From Kaiparowitsia implicata GSE-PSE-MK54-09C (GTDB lineage Bacteria > Cyanobacteriota > Cyanobacteriia > Elainellales > Elainellaceae), in the NCBI GenBank assembly GCA_019359435.1, contig JAHHHI010000103.1, positions 1 to 64,000 of the forward strand: a DNA stretch of 64,000 nt, written 5' to 3'. The notes beneath the pieces are model-generated. The model was not told the DNA's origin, did no database searches, and saw only the letters and a program-made list of their open reading frames with translations. Both the position numbers and the translations under genes were made by a program. Of the stretch, positions 25,191 to 34,993 are shown in pieces (position 1 is the first letter of the stretch; each line of letters begins with the position of its first letter).

Positions 25191-26683
25191 CGACACCACG
25201 AGAGACTGCCAAAATGGAGAGTTTGCGCCGCCCTATACCAGACCAGGAAGAGTCGCTAGATCCAGGCGATTGGAGTGATGTCCGGGCTCTGGGCCACCGG
25301 ATGATCGACGATTCAATCGACTATCTGCGGGACGTCCGGGAACGTCCTGTCTGGCAAGAGATGCCGATGGAGGTGAAAACCGTATTCGAGAGGCCCCTGC
25401 CGCGCGTTGCAACGCCTCTGGATGCGGTTTACCGGCAGGTAATGGAGAATCTCATGCCCTATCCCATGGGCAATATCCATCCGCGCTTCTGGTCCTGGTA
25501 CATGGGTTCAAGCAACCTAACCGGCGCGCTGGCCGACTTCCTGGCGGCAGTTCAGGGTTCGAACCTTGGCGGCGGAAACCACGCCGCTGCGTCGATGGAC
25601 AACCAGGTCGTGAACTGGTGCAAGGAGATGATGGGGTTTCCTCCATCTGCCAGCGGAACGCTGGTCAGCGGCGGTTCGATGGCCAACCTGATCGCTCTCA
25701 CCGTCGCGCGCAACGTCAAGGCGGGCGTGAACATCCGCGAGGATGGCGTCGGCACAATCGAGAAGCCGCTGCGCTTCTACGCCTCGGATCAGGTGCACAG
25801 CTGCCACCGCAAGGCGGTGGAGGCGCTCGGGCTGGGCAACAAGGCGCTTCGGCGCATCCCTTCAGATCGCGATCTGCGGATCGACGTGGCCGCTCTTCGG
25901 GCTGCGATTAGGGAGGATCGCGCGGCCGGATTTCAACCGGCCTGCCTGATCGCCACGGCCGGCACGGTCAACACCGGGGCCATCGACGACCTGCAATCTC
26001 TGGCGAATCTGGCGGCAGATGAAGACCTCTGGCTCCATGTTGACGGCTGCATCGGCGCTCTGCTGTCGATCTCGCCCGAGAATGCCTATCGGGTCGCGGA
26101 TATCGCGCGCGCCGATTCCATAGCTCTTGATCCGCACAAATGGCTGCACGCACCTTTCGAGGTCGGTTGCGTCCTGATCCGCGATGCGTCCGCCCATCGC
26201 GGCGCCTTTGCCGTCACGCAGGAATATCTCGAATCTACCCCGCGGGGCCTCGCGTCAGCTGAGTGGCTGTATGAGTATGGCCTTCAGACGACGCGCGGCT
26301 TTCGGGCGCTGAAGGTCTGGATGGCGCTCCAGGAACATGGCATCGAGAAGTTCGGCCGCCTGATCGACCAGAATATCGCGCAAGCGCATCGTCTCAGCCG
26401 GTTGATCGAGCAGGAGTCACTGTTTGAACTGGTCGCGCCGACCAGCATCAACATCGTCTGCTTCCGCTACCGCTCCCCCGGCCTGGATAGTGCCGCGCGG
26501 AAGGCACTGAACATCGAGATCATGCTGCGGCTTCAGGAAGAAGGCATCGCCGCCCTGTCAGACACGACGGTACATGGGGAACATTGCCTTCGCGTGGCCA
26601 TCAACAATCACCGCACCCGGCGCGAGGATCTCGACGTTTTGGTCCAGGAGACGTTGCGCCTTGGAGCGCTGCTGATGCCATGA
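25187..26683 (+). CDS. group II PLP-dependent amino acid decarboxylase
   Basis: A 498-residue decarboxylase of the aromatic-amino-acid/glutamate/cysteine-sulfinate type. His204 (DQVHSCHRKA) would stack on PLP, Asp286 (LHVDGCIG) would pair with the pyridine nitrogen, and Lys318 (DPHKWLHAPFE) forms the Schiff base. Full length, with the family's N-terminal HPRFWSWYMGS and C-terminal region. The substrate cannot be read from motifs. Coupling to a cysteine-synthase-like enzyme suggests it decarboxylates the amino acid that enzyme makes. GTG 25187 overlaps the upstream stop; ATG 25214 is an alternative start. Confidence 0.88.
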   Translation: MTTPRETAKMESLRRPIPDQEESLDPGDWSDVRALGHRMIDDSIDYLRDVRERPVWQEMPMEVKTVFERPLPRVATPLDAVYRQVMENLMPYPMGNIHPRFWSWYMGSSNLTGALADFLAAVQGSNLGGGNHAAASMDNQVVNWCKEMMGFPPSASGTLVSGGSMANLIALTVARNVKAGVNIREDGVGTIEKPLRFYASDQVHSCHRKAVEALGLGNKALRRIPSDRDLRIDVAALRAAIREDRAAGFQPACLIATAGTVNTGAIDDLQSLANLAADEDLWLHVDGCIGALLSISPENAYRVADIARADSIALDPHKWLHAPFEVGCVLIRDASAHRGAFAVTQEYLESTPRGLASAEWLYEYGLQTTRGFRALKVWMALQEHGIEKFGRLIDQNIAQAHRLSRLIEQESLFELVAPTSINIVCFRYRSPGLDSAARKALNIEIMLRLQEEGIAALSDTTVHGEHCLRVAINNHRTRREDLDVLVQETLRLGALLMP

Positions 26684-27128
26684 CTGTTTAGTAGGCCAGC
26701 GCGGAGGAGGCGATGGACTGTTAGGGGAGAAGCAGCAGTATGTTGTGCTGGAGAGATGAGGCCCCGAAGCCGCAACCTCACTCAACGCGCTGGGCACCCA
26801 TGCCCGGGCGGATGGTCCCCAACCCGAACCTTGTCGGGGTCAATGGAGGCCCAGGCTGGACTTGGTGAACCAGCATGACAGCAGTTGCAATGCTGTGCGT
26901 ATTCTTTCCGCCACCGGGCCGCCCAGCACTGATGGCGTATGAGAGCGGCTTCTTCAACCTTGTTTAGCGATGGCAGTTAATGCCGGGTCGTGACTCCGCG
27001 CACCGTGATCAGGCAACGCGATTATAGGGCGGGGTTGGGCAAAACCGGGCGATGCCAGGGTCAGCGTAAAGCCACGTTCGCGCGTTAGACCCGGTGGATG
27101 ATCGCCCACGGTCACTGGCGGGAGCGCG
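26684..27128. other. gene-free stretch
   Basis: No gene, repeat or terminator could be supported here. Short frames occur on both strands without recognisable motifs. Confidence 0.5.
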
Positions 27129-27480
27129 ATGGCGCGCTGGGTGGATGAAGAGAGGTTGGGACGCCGGGCAGGGCGGCCCTACCTAGCCCACCATGACTGG
27201 CTGGCGAGGGTGTTGCGCCGAAATCCCCGCGGGCAACGCCAGGACATGCAACCAATGATCGCCGAAATGGCTGCGGTCGTGCCGATGCTCGACATCGACC
27301 ATATCAAGCCGATCAACGACCGACTTAACACGCCTGGGGCGAGCCTTTCTGGGGGTCGTTGAGGCCAACCTGCGAAGTAGCGGCCTATTCGGTCGCCTCA
27401 CGCCATTATCTCCCCCAGGTATCGAGATCACGGGTCCAGCCTTATCACCGCGAGCGCGCTTCGATGGTCTGCCTGTGTAA
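27129..27480 (+). pseudogene. diguanylate cyclase (GGDEF domain) remnant
   Basis: One frame reads MLDIDHIKPINDRLN, the typical metal-binding strand of GGDEF domains (usual form DIDHFKxINDxxGH). After a frameshift at about 27335 a second frame reads VEANLRSSGLFGRL, which normally precedes the GGEEF loop; here the catalytic loop itself is missing and unrelated residues follow to a stop at 27480. Only about 100 codons remain, so this is a decayed fragment and cannot synthesise cyclic di-GMP. Confidence 0.65.
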
Positions 27481-27882
27481 CGGTCATCAGGAAGACCTGA
27501 TCCTGATCTTGTCATTTGGCCTGCCCGGCGGCCGGCTGATCGTCTTGTTGCGCTAGGCGCCATAAGGCGCCTCTAGGTGCTGGCGCATGATGGCCGAGGC
27601 CCAAGCGCCTCTCCGCTGTCCGGAAGACGACATCTCTCTTTTGTGCGCGTGCGCAACGCCATCCATCGTTCCAACTGTAATGCTTTGTCTCTTGGTGAAT
27701 GTTCCACAGAACTGTAGCCGTCCCCCGGAAACACAACACGCAGGTCCAGCAGGCCCCCCAGCGCTTTACAACTCGCTTTGTTGACAATCACGTCCATAAA
27801 AAACAAAGTAAATTGATCGGCGCGCGACCGCTCTGGACCGCGACCACTGGAGCTCCCACAATAATGTGAAAGAGGATAGCCC
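27481..27882. other. intergenic region upstream of the LuxR-type gene
   Basis: No gene seen. The last 120 bases are AT-richer (AAAAAACAAAGTAAATTG near 27800) and probably carry the promoter of the regulator at 27883. An imperfect dyad (CTCTGGACCGCGACCACTGG) lies at about 27829-27848. Confidence 0.4.
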
Positions 27883-28998
27883 GTGACGGTCCTTTCCCCG
27901 GATATGCAGGACGCGCTCAATGCTTGCTACAGCAGTCTGACCGATCAGACCGATTGGACAGCCGCCATGCAGGCGCTCGCCGTTGTAGCGGGCGCTGATG
28001 CGGCCTGCTTTTACGCCGAGGGTGCGGCCGAGCTTCGCCTGCGCTTTCCCGCCTCTCCGAGGTACCAGCATTTCCTGGAAGATTTTCTCGCCGGCGGCTG
28101 GTGGCGGCGAGATCACCGCGCGCTTCGCGGCTGGACGCGCCTGCGGGGCGGCAACCGGGTCCTGGTGGAGCACGACCTCATTACGGACCAGGAACGAGAG
28201 GCCTTGCCCGTTTATCATGACCTTTACAGCAAACACGATCTGACCTGGTGGGCGGCCGTTTCGTTTCGTGTTGGCGACCAGGACTGGGCGATGCCCTTAC
28301 TGCGCAGCGACGCCAAGGGCCCTTTTGGCGCCGAGTCCAGGGGCTTGCTGGACCTTACCCCGCATCTGGCGCGCGTTGTGGGCATTGGCGCCGCCATGAC
28401 GGCGACTGGTGCTCGCGACGCGGTCGACATGCTAGAAATGGACCAGCGCGCCGCCGTCAGTGTCGACTGGTCCGGCCGCTGCCTTGCGCTGAACGCCAAG
28501 GCGGAAGCCTTGCTCGGCACCGATCTATTTGTGGCCCGGCGCCGCCTGCGCGCCACCGACGCGGCATCCGACCGACAGCTGCAGGCGCTTGTTTGGGCGG
28601 CGCTCGAGGCGCGATCCATGGCGGAGCTGCCCCCCGCCATCACCATTCAGCGGTCGGCGGGCTTGCCGCTGGTTGTCGATGCCATTGCGGCACCAAGTGC
28701 CTTGGGGAGGAGCGGGCTCAAGTTGCAGACCATTCTGCTGCTTACCGATCTGACGGAGCCAGCGCGGATTGGTACAATCCAGCTCAGGCAGATTTTTGGC
28801 TTCACCGCGGCGGAGGCCAGACTGGCCGAGCAGCTTTCGGCTGGCTGGACCCTCGCGGAGTCCAGTGAGCAGCTTGGCCTGTCGCTGGAGACGGCCCGCA
28901 CCCAACTCAAGACCATATTCGCCCGCACCGGCACACACCGGCAAGCCGACCTGTTGCGCCTGCTCGATCGCGCAGTACGGGCCGTTGGCCGGTGGTGA
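27883..28998 (+). CDS. LuxR-family HTH regulator
   Basis: A 371-residue regulator. The C-terminal 65 residues are a LuxR-type helix-turn-helix (FTAAEARLAEQLSAGWTLAE, LSLETARTQLKTIFARTGTH). The N-terminal 300 residues look like a PAS/GAF-type sensor and lack the acyl-homoserine-lactone pocket signature, so classical quorum sensing is unlikely. The GTG start at 27883 follows AAAGAGGATAGCCC. Its 3' end overlaps the start of the hydrolase gene by seven bases, so the two are co-expressed. The ligand is unknown; a product of the hydrolase is an obvious candidate but untested. Confidence 0.85.
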   Translation: MTVLSPDMQDALNACYSSLTDQTDWTAAMQALAVVAGADAACFYAEGAAELRLRFPASPRYQHFLEDFLAGGWWRRDHRALRGWTRLRGGNRVLVEHDLITDQEREALPVYHDLYSKHDLTWWAAVSFRVGDQDWAMPLLRSDAKGPFGAESRGLLDLTPHLARVVGIGAAMTATGARDAVDMLEMDQRAAVSVDWSGRCLALNAKAEALLGTDLFVARRRLRATDAASDRQLQALVWAALEARSMAELPPAITIQRSAGLPLVVDAIAAPSALGRSGLKLQTILLLTDLTEPARIGTIQLRQIFGFTAAEARLAEQLSAGWTLAESSEQLGLSLETARTQLKTIFARTGTHRQADLLRLLDRAVRAVGRW

Positions 28999-29873
28999 GC
29001 GCCGTGCCGGCCAGAGAGGGTTTCGTGACCTCGTCCAACGGGGCCACCTGGTACAGCAGCTATGGTGTCAGGTTCGGACGGCCTCCTATCGTTGTGGTTC
29101 ACGGCGAGCCGGGAATGACCCACGATTATCTTCTCGACCTCGCCGACCTGGGCACCGATAGGGAAGTCATCTTTTACGACCAGATCGGCAACGGTCGCTC
29201 AAGTCCGGTCGGAACAGCTGCGGCGGCCCAGGTGTCGCTCGGTTCTATGGTGAGCGAACTCGAATCGCTGCTTGCCGAATTGACCGCTGAAACTGGCTAT
29301 CTGATTTTTGCCCATTCTTCGGGTGGGTGCATTGCCCTCGAGCACGCCTCGCGGCAGCCCAAGGGTCTTAAGGGTCTGATCCTCGCCAATGCTTTTGCCT
29401 CAGGTCTTGCGATGCAAAAAGGCCTGCAGGGGCGGCGCGACGAGCTTGGGGAGAAGGACCGGACGGCCTTGATGGCAGGACCCGGTCCCGCACCCGCCTA
29501 TGCCGAGGCATTCGGGGCGTTCTTCGCCCGCTATGTCTGCCGCGTGCCGCCGCCGCCGCATCTGCTCCACACCTTGAGCGCTTTGACCGCGCATCCCCAG
29601 ATCCAGCACAAGCTCCTGGGCCGTGACCTGTTCGACTGGGACGGTCCACTGAGGCACTGGTCGGTGACCGACCGACTGGACAGGATAGTTGTGCCAACCC
29701 TGGCTTATGGCGGCAGGTGGGATGAGACGGGGCCGCAGTGCCTGGCGGCGCTTGCTGCGGGCCTCCCGGACTGCGAGGGGACTGTTTTCGAGCGTTCGAG
29801 CCACTTGCCCCACATTGAAGAAACCGGGCCCTGCCTTGCACGCATCGAGCTGTTCCTGGCCAGGCTCGGATAG
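28992..29873 (+). CDS. proline iminopeptidase-like alpha/beta hydrolase
   Basis: A 293-residue alpha/beta hydrolase of the S33 family. The oxyanion-hole motif HGEPG is at residues 37-41, FYDQIGNGRS at about 61-70, the nucleophile is Ser109 (AHSSGG) and the catalytic His lies near the C-terminus in SSHLPHIEE. Such enzymes release N-terminal proline or hydrolyse related amides. The Glu in HGEPG replaces the usual second Gly, so the substrate could differ. Translationally coupled to the LuxR-type regulator. The autotransporter follows 117 bases downstream. Confidence 0.85.
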   Translation: MVSAVPAREGFVTSSNGATWYSSYGVRFGRPPIVVVHGEPGMTHDYLLDLADLGTDREVIFYDQIGNGRSSPVGTAAAAQVSLGSMVSELESLLAELTAETGYLIFAHSSGGCIALEHASRQPKGLKGLILANAFASGLAMQKGLQGRRDELGEKDRTALMAGPGPAPAYAEAFGAFFARYVCRVPPPPHLLHTLSALTAHPQIQHKLLGRDLFDWDGPLRHWSVTDRLDRIVVPTLAYGGRWDETGPQCLAALAAGLPDCEGTVFERSSHLPHIEETGPCLARIELFLARLG

Positions 29874-29990
29874 ATTGGCAATTATGTCACAACTACACAA
29901 GACCAGGGCATTCAACCCGTTCGGGTGATTTTCGCCTGTCCGGCCCCAGCTAGCCTTCTCCCCACTTATTTGGGTAAAGGGGACCTGGCT

Positions 29991-32768
29991 TTGACTTTCC
30001 AATTCCGTCGAAACAATCGCGCAGCAACTGGCTTTGCCTCCGCGCTCACGCTGTTGAGTGCAGTTTCCTACCCGAGCATGGGCCTCGCCCAGGATGTCGT
30101 CCTCGAGGCCGGTCAAACCGACACCGATGGCGTTGTTCTGGTCAATGGCGGCTCGCTTACCAATCGCGGGGCGATCAGTCACGCCGGCGACGGCGTCAGC
30201 TCTTCCGGTCCCGGCGGGGGCGTAGCTTTCATCCTCAACGAGGCCACCGGCACCATCACCGCGACGGGCGGCTGGGGCGTCGGAATCAACGGTGATCTTG
30301 GTCGGTTCGAAAATGCCGGGTCTGTCACCACCGATACCGACGCGGCGCTTGGCGTCGCAGGAGACCTGGGAACATTCCTCAACACCGGCACCATGATCAC
30401 CTCGGACGGCGCCGGCGTCGGCGTCAACGGCAGCGTCGGCACGTTCGACAACCGGGGAGCCATAACCGGCAATAACGACCCCGCCGTCGTGCTGAACGGA
30501 CCGGTCGGCCGCTTTGCCAATTCTGGCTCGCTGACATCCCCGACCAACTGGACCACCACCTATTTTAACGCCGGCGTTCTCGAATTCGAAAATACCGGGA
30601 CTATCCTCAACACCGGCAATGGCAACGGCGTTGAGTTCAACACAGGCAATGGGGCGGTCGGGACCTTCGTCAATACCGGCACGATTCGGGTGACCGGCGA
30701 CGGCACCGCTGTGGGCATCTATGGTGACGCCTTTGCGGTCGGCTCGATAGTGAATGGCGGCACCGTACAGGCGCTGACCGAGTCGGCCTTCAACATCGAT
30801 CCAATGGTCGGAGCCTTTACCAATAGCGGCCTCATCGAAGGGGGCTCGTGGGACGCGGTGTTCTTTGGCGGGGGCGTTCAGCAGTTCCACAACGCAGCGA
30901 CCGGCGTCATTCGCAACCTCGACAGTGCCGGCAATGCAGGCAATGGGGTGGTCGTCAGCACCGATCTGATCAATGGCGGCGCCGTCGGCAGTTTTGTCAA
31001 TGACGGAACGATCCTGGCCGACCTTACTGGCGGAACAGGAACCGGCGTGGGCTTTTACGAGGACGGCAACGGCGCCTTCGCGGTCGGCAGCTTTGCCAAT
31101 GCCGGCACGATCAGCGGCGCCAATAATGGTGTCGAATCCGTCTCGGCGATCGGAACGTTCACCAATTCCGGCACCATAACCAGCGCCAATTTCACCAGCG
31201 TCCGACTGGAAGGCGCCGTCGGCAGCTTTACCAATAGCGGTGCTATCACCGCCGCTCAGGGCCGGGGTGTCGAGTTCTTTGACCATGTCACCGCCTTCGA
31301 CAATACCGGCACCATCCAGGCCTACGAGAACGGGGTGACCTTCCGCAGCACCTTTGCCGCGGCCAGCAATGCCGGCACCATTGTTTCGACGGCCGACAGC
31401 GGCCAGATCGGTGTGCGGATTAACGAGGCGGGCGGAACCTTCACCAATACGGGGACCATTCGCGGCCCTGCAGGTGTTGTCTACATTCTCAACGCCCCCG
31501 GGCCGAACACCTTCATCAACGCCGGAACCATCGATGGCATGGGTGGTGCTGCGATTGTCTTTGACGCCGGCGCCGATGGCGGCAACGACGCGCTCATGCT
31601 GCGAACCGGTTCCCGGCTTTTCGGCAGCGTATTCTTTGGCGCCGGCGATGACACGCTGGACCTGTCCGAGTTCCGGGGCAATGCCTTGCTGCGCGCATTC
31701 GATGTCGAAACCCTTGTTGCGGGCGGCAATCTGGTATTCGACCTTGGCGCCAGTGAGTTCGGTGTCGTCGAACCGTTCGGTGTCACCGCCGCCGCGCCGC
31801 TGGTGGCGCTCGACACCACGACCCAGATCCGCAATCTCATCGCCAGCAAGCTTGCCACGCCCGCGGTCTCGGCTAGTAGCGAGGAAAGCCTGCTGCTTGG
31901 ATACGCCCCCATCGTTGAAAACACCGCCGCCAGCGCTGCGATAGACGAGCTGGACACCGTGTCGTCGAATACGCTCTGGGCCTCCCTGCTGGCCGGAGGA
32001 AGCTCGGGCGGCGGACCGGTGGCCGTGAACAACCTCTTTGGCGGGATTGTCGCTGGGGGACACGCGCGGGTCGGCAGCGGAAATCTGGGCCTCCTGGGCG
32101 GCGCGACCACCGGCCGTGTCGATATCAACAATGGCGGGCAAGCCATCACGGCTACAACGGGTATCGCCGGGATCTACGGCGATCTGGAGCTGGGGGTGGT
32201 CGATATCGACTATAGCCTCCTAGGGGGCGCGGCCGGCAATGCGAGCGAGCGCCAGGTGTCAACGCCAGCCGGCATGCAAACCGCCACCGCCCAATATGGG
32301 AGCTGGTTCATATCACCATCCCTGGGACTGGCTGTGCCCGTCCTGGCTACCGACCAGGGTGAGCTCAGGGTCACTGGGCGGCTCAGCTATGTTGGTGGCA
32401 GTGTTGGCGGCTATGCCGAAACCGGGTCCTCCCTCGACCTCGTGGTCGGCGCGCAGAGCATCTCCCTGCTCGATGCCCGTTTGGGACTGGCCGGTGACTA
32501 TGACGCCGGTGCCGGGATGACGGTTTCAGCCAATGGTGGCGTCTTCGCGCAGTCCAATCTGGGGGGATCGAGCACGCCGGTGACGCTGTTCGGACAAACC
32601 CAGAGCGCCATCGCGCCAGCCAGCACCGAGTTGGGCGTTTATGCCGGGGCGGGCCTTTCTGCCGATCTCGGCAACGGGCTCAAGCTGTCTGCCGCGGCGG
32701 ATGGACAGCTCCGCTTCGACGGTCGTGCCTCGGCCTCGCTGCGGGCAGGCCTAAGCAACAGTTTCTAA
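29991..32768 (+). CDS. autotransporter-like outer-membrane protein with NTGTI-type repeats
   Basis: A protein of about 925 residues. The start is taken as TTG 29991, which follows AAAGGGGACC and opens a signal peptide (AATGFASALTLLSAVSYPSM, cleavage near GLAQ-D); an upstream GTG 29925 is possible. The passenger, to about residue 600, consists of repeated beta-helix units such as FVNTGTI and FTNSGTI. The last 280 residues are rich in alternating hydrophobic strands and end in Phe (RAGLSNSF), as in outer-membrane beta-barrels. A surface adhesin-like role is likely. The gene is followed by a strong terminator. Confidence 0.85.
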   Translation: MTFQFRRNNRAATGFASALTLLSAVSYPSMGLAQDVVLEAGQTDTDGVVLVNGGSLTNRGAISHAGDGVSSSGPGGGVAFILNEATGTITATGGWGVGINGDLGRFENAGSVTTDTDAALGVAGDLGTFLNTGTMITSDGAGVGVNGSVGTFDNRGAITGNNDPAVVLNGPVGRFANSGSLTSPTNWTTTYFNAGVLEFENTGTILNTGNGNGVEFNTGNGAVGTFVNTGTIRVTGDGTAVGIYGDAFAVGSIVNGGTVQALTESAFNIDPMVGAFTNSGLIEGGSWDAVFFGGGVQQFHNAATGVIRNLDSAGNAGNGVVVSTDLINGGAVGSFVNDGTILADLTGGTGTGVGFYEDGNGAFAVGSFANAGTISGANNGVESVSAIGTFTNSGTITSANFTSVRLEGAVGSFTNSGAITAAQGRGVEFFDHVTAFDNTGTIQAYENGVTFRSTFAAASNAGTIVSTADSGQIGVRINEAGGTFTNTGTIRGPAGVVYILNAPGPNTFINAGTIDGMGGAAIVFDAGADGGNDALMLRTGSRLFGSVFFGAGDDTLDLSEFRGNALLRAFDVETLVAGGNLVFDLGASEFGVVEPFGVTAAAPLVALDTTTQIRNLIASKLATPAVSASSEESLLLGYAPIVENTAASAAIDELDTVSSNTLWASLLAGGSSGGGPVAVNNLFGGIVAGGHARVGSGNLGLLGGATTGRVDINNGGQAITATTGIAGIYGDLELGVVDIDYSLLGGAAGNASERQVSTPAGMQTATAQYGSWFISPSLGLAVPVLATDQGELRVTGRLSYVGGSVGGYAETGSSLDLVVGAQSISLLDARLGLAGDYDAGAGMTVSANGGVFAQSNLGGSSTPVTLFGQTQSAIAPASTELGVYAGAGLSADLGNGLKLSAAADGQLRFDGRASASLRAGLSNSF

Positions 32769-32792
32769 CACCTCCCCATGCAGGTCGTGGTA

Positions 32793-32821
32793 GGCCCTGC
32801 CGTCGCGCAGGGCCTTTTTTT
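32793..32821 (+). terminator. rho-independent terminator after the autotransporter
   Basis: GGCCCTGC and GCAGGGCC form a perfect 8-bp stem around a six-base loop, followed immediately by seven T residues. It lies 25 bases after the autotransporter stop codon. Confidence 0.9.
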
Positions 32822-33087
32822 GTCCAGGCCGACCCCGTGTCGCCCGCGAGGGTCATTAGGGCTACCCCCTTGATGGACGCGCTTGCGGGAATATTATCAC
32901 GATGTTCAGTTCCAACGGGCAGACGCGGTCTCCTGGTCCAAGCCACTGCGCCCTTCTAGCTACGCGACCCATTCTCGCGCTCGATCGAGTTGGCTGGGGT
33001 TCTCTTGCTGCCCAACTGCTTATTCACCCTGGAACAAGGGCCATATAGATGCGTTGTCCGACTGCAATCTAACTGAGGACACCTGCC
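32822..33087. promoter_or_regulatory. leader and promoter region of the coiled-coil gene
   Basis: No gene. From about 32925 onward the DNA is also present, in decayed form, upstream of the pseudogene at 964, so this leader was duplicated together with the gene. The duplicate may help to show which leader bases matter. Confidence 0.5.
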
Positions 33088-34239
33088 ATGACAGACCTTT
33101 CGAAGCGCCTGCGCGAACCGCTTGTCTTGACCATCCTCATTATTGCCGTAGCCGGATGGATCGCCTTCTTCGCAATGTGGATCAATGCTGCAAACCAGGG
33201 CGGTCAGCAACAACAGGTCATAGCGTCGTTGACCGCCGAACGAGACGATGTCGCAGGGCGGCTGACGGAGCGCGAAGCCACCGACGGCACGCTGGCCGAC
33301 ACCCAAGCGCAACTGGCTACCGCACAACAAGATCTCGCGGCCGTTTCGGCATCACGGGAAAACCTCAATACAGAACTGGCCCAACGGGAAGCCGAACTGG
33401 CGACCGTTACGGAAGGGCTTGAAACGCGTCGCGCCGACGCTGCTGCCGTCGAGCAACAGCTGGTCGACGCTCGCGCCCAAACGGACGCCCTGGCGGCAGA
33501 ACGAGAAGAGCTCACCACCCAGATCGAAACTGCCAATCAGCAACTCACCGACGTTGGCACGCGTCTCGAGCAGCTTCGGAACCAGGAGGCAGAAGCCACC
33601 GCCCGTGCGTCGCAGCTATCGGAAGAAGCGGCAGCCGCCACCGCCGAGCTAGCCGATATGCAGACGCAACTGCAGTCGGCGCGCGAGGCGCTCGCCGCTG
33701 TGCAAAGCCAAACAGCTGAAGCGACCGCACAGAGCGAAACAGCGGGGGCCGACCTTGTCGCGTTGCAGCAGCAGGTGACTGAGCTCAATGCCCGTCGTGA
33801 CCAACTGGCCATGGAGGTCGAGGGTTACCAGGCCCAGCGGGACGAGTTGCAGCCCCAGGTCGAAGAACTGGCAGCCAATGTCACCGCTCGCGGTGAAGAG
33901 CTTTCGGCGCTGGAAGCCAGCATCAGCCAGGCGGCATCGGCGGCCGATGCTGCGGTCTGGACGGGCAGATTTGTGGCTAAGGACGGTGACAGGCCGACCG
34001 GCCTGTCACTGACACTGGGCGAGGACGATCGCTTTACCCTCAGCAACGCCGACGGTCGCAGTGTGAAAGGCAGCTATACCTTGAGTGACACAGAGCTCGT
34101 CATGTCGGATGCCACTGGTTCGGTCGGCAGTGCCAGCTTCCCAATGACCTGCCCGGTATCTCAGATGGGCACGGCTTTACTGGTCGGTGAGGCCGAAGGT
34201 TGCGTGCTGGCTGGTCTGCAATTTGACCGATTGCCCTAG
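33088..34239 (+). CDS. membrane-anchored coiled-coil protein with C-terminal beta domain
   Basis: A 383-residue protein. One N-terminal membrane helix (LVLTILIIAVAGWIAFFAMW, residues 12-31) leads into about 250 residues of continuous coiled coil rich in Ala, Glu, Gln and Thr. The C-terminal 95 residues form a compact domain (WTGRFVAKDGDRPTGLSLTL, GSYTLSDTELVMSD, two Cys) that I do not recognise. The topology suggests an inner-membrane anchor with a periplasmic rod reaching the cell wall or outer membrane. A truncated, decayed copy of the gene start lies at 964-1252. Confidence 0.75.
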   Translation: MTDLSKRLREPLVLTILIIAVAGWIAFFAMWINAANQGGQQQQVIASLTAERDDVAGRLTEREATDGTLADTQAQLATAQQDLAAVSASRENLNTELAQREAELATVTEGLETRRADAAAVEQQLVDARAQTDALAAEREELTTQIETANQQLTDVGTRLEQLRNQEAEATARASQLSEEAAAATAELADMQTQLQSAREALAAVQSQTAEATAQSETAGADLVALQQQVTELNARRDQLAMEVEGYQAQRDELQPQVEELAANVTARGEELSALEASISQAASAADAAVWTGRFVAKDGDRPTGLSLTLGEDDRFTLSNADGRSVKGSYTLSDTELVMSDATGSVGSASFPMTCPVSQMGTALLVGEAEGCVLAGLQFDRLP

Positions 34240-34329
34240 CAGGGTCCTGACCCGAACACGGGAAACTTTTGGCTACACAGCAAGAACGTAGCCCCGGAAT
34301 CTGCCAACCGCACGGAAGACCATCGATTC

Positions 34330-34993
34330 TGCTTTGTTCGGCGGCGGGCATGTTGCATGCCGGCTTCGGCGTGCAGCAGTGCACGTAGCTCTTCAAGGAC
34401 CATCGCGGGAGCGCCTGAGGAACCCCCGATGCCTTTGCGCAGGCCCGAAATGGCACCGCCGAAGGCCGAGGGGTTGGGACCGGACGTTTTGAGGAAACAG
34501 ACCTTGGCCCGGGCATTGTAGGTGAAAGCCTGGAACGCCCGTCGCCGACGCAGGCCGCCAGGCATCCATCAAGCGCCAGGCCCTTGAGCGCTGGCTCGCT
34601 CATGCCGGAGCGGAATCATTGCCGGGCAGGTCTACGTCATGCAGCAGGTCGAAGTCGAGGCGACCGGTGGGTGGCGCGGAGGTGGGAGGGGCGATGGCGA
34701 CGGCGCCACTGAAAAGCCGGTCGCGTTCCGCTATGGTGAGCGTGCCGGTCGGCACGGCGTCGATCGATTGCTGGTAGGCCTGGATAGCCTGTAGCCCCGG
34801 GCGGCAAGCTGGCGGTGGACCTGCAGCAACTCAGCGTCAATTACAGGCGTGACGATTGTGGGATTGCGCGGCTCGGAACGCGAATTTCATTGATGATCGA
34901 TAGAAAGGTCTGGAAGACGTCTTGGGACTGCACCGGTCCCACCGAGAGCAGAGCCAGTAGTACCAGTCCGCAAAGTCGAGCTCGTACGCACAT
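34330..34993 (-). pseudogene. broken exported protein with PG-binding-like and PAN/Apple-like parts
   Basis: Starting at ATG 34993 the minus strand encodes a signal peptide (CGLVLLALLSVGPVQSQDVF), then after a stop and frame changes LLQVHRQLAARGYR and IQAYQQSIDAVPTGTLTIAE, the pattern of peptidoglycan-binding-like repeats. Further on, GLALDGCLAACVGDG and RAFQAFTYNARAKVCFLKT match the Cys pattern of PAN/Apple domains. The pieces sit in different frames with intervening stops, so the gene is non-functional. Similar architectures occur in exported proteins of Hyphomicrobiales; the original function is unknown. Confidence 0.65.

Noticed and set aside
29400-32141. 913-codon open frame on the minus strand
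   Set aside because: Antisense to the autotransporter and hydrolase genes; the Gly/Asp/Ala-rich product mirrors the repeats of the sense strand.
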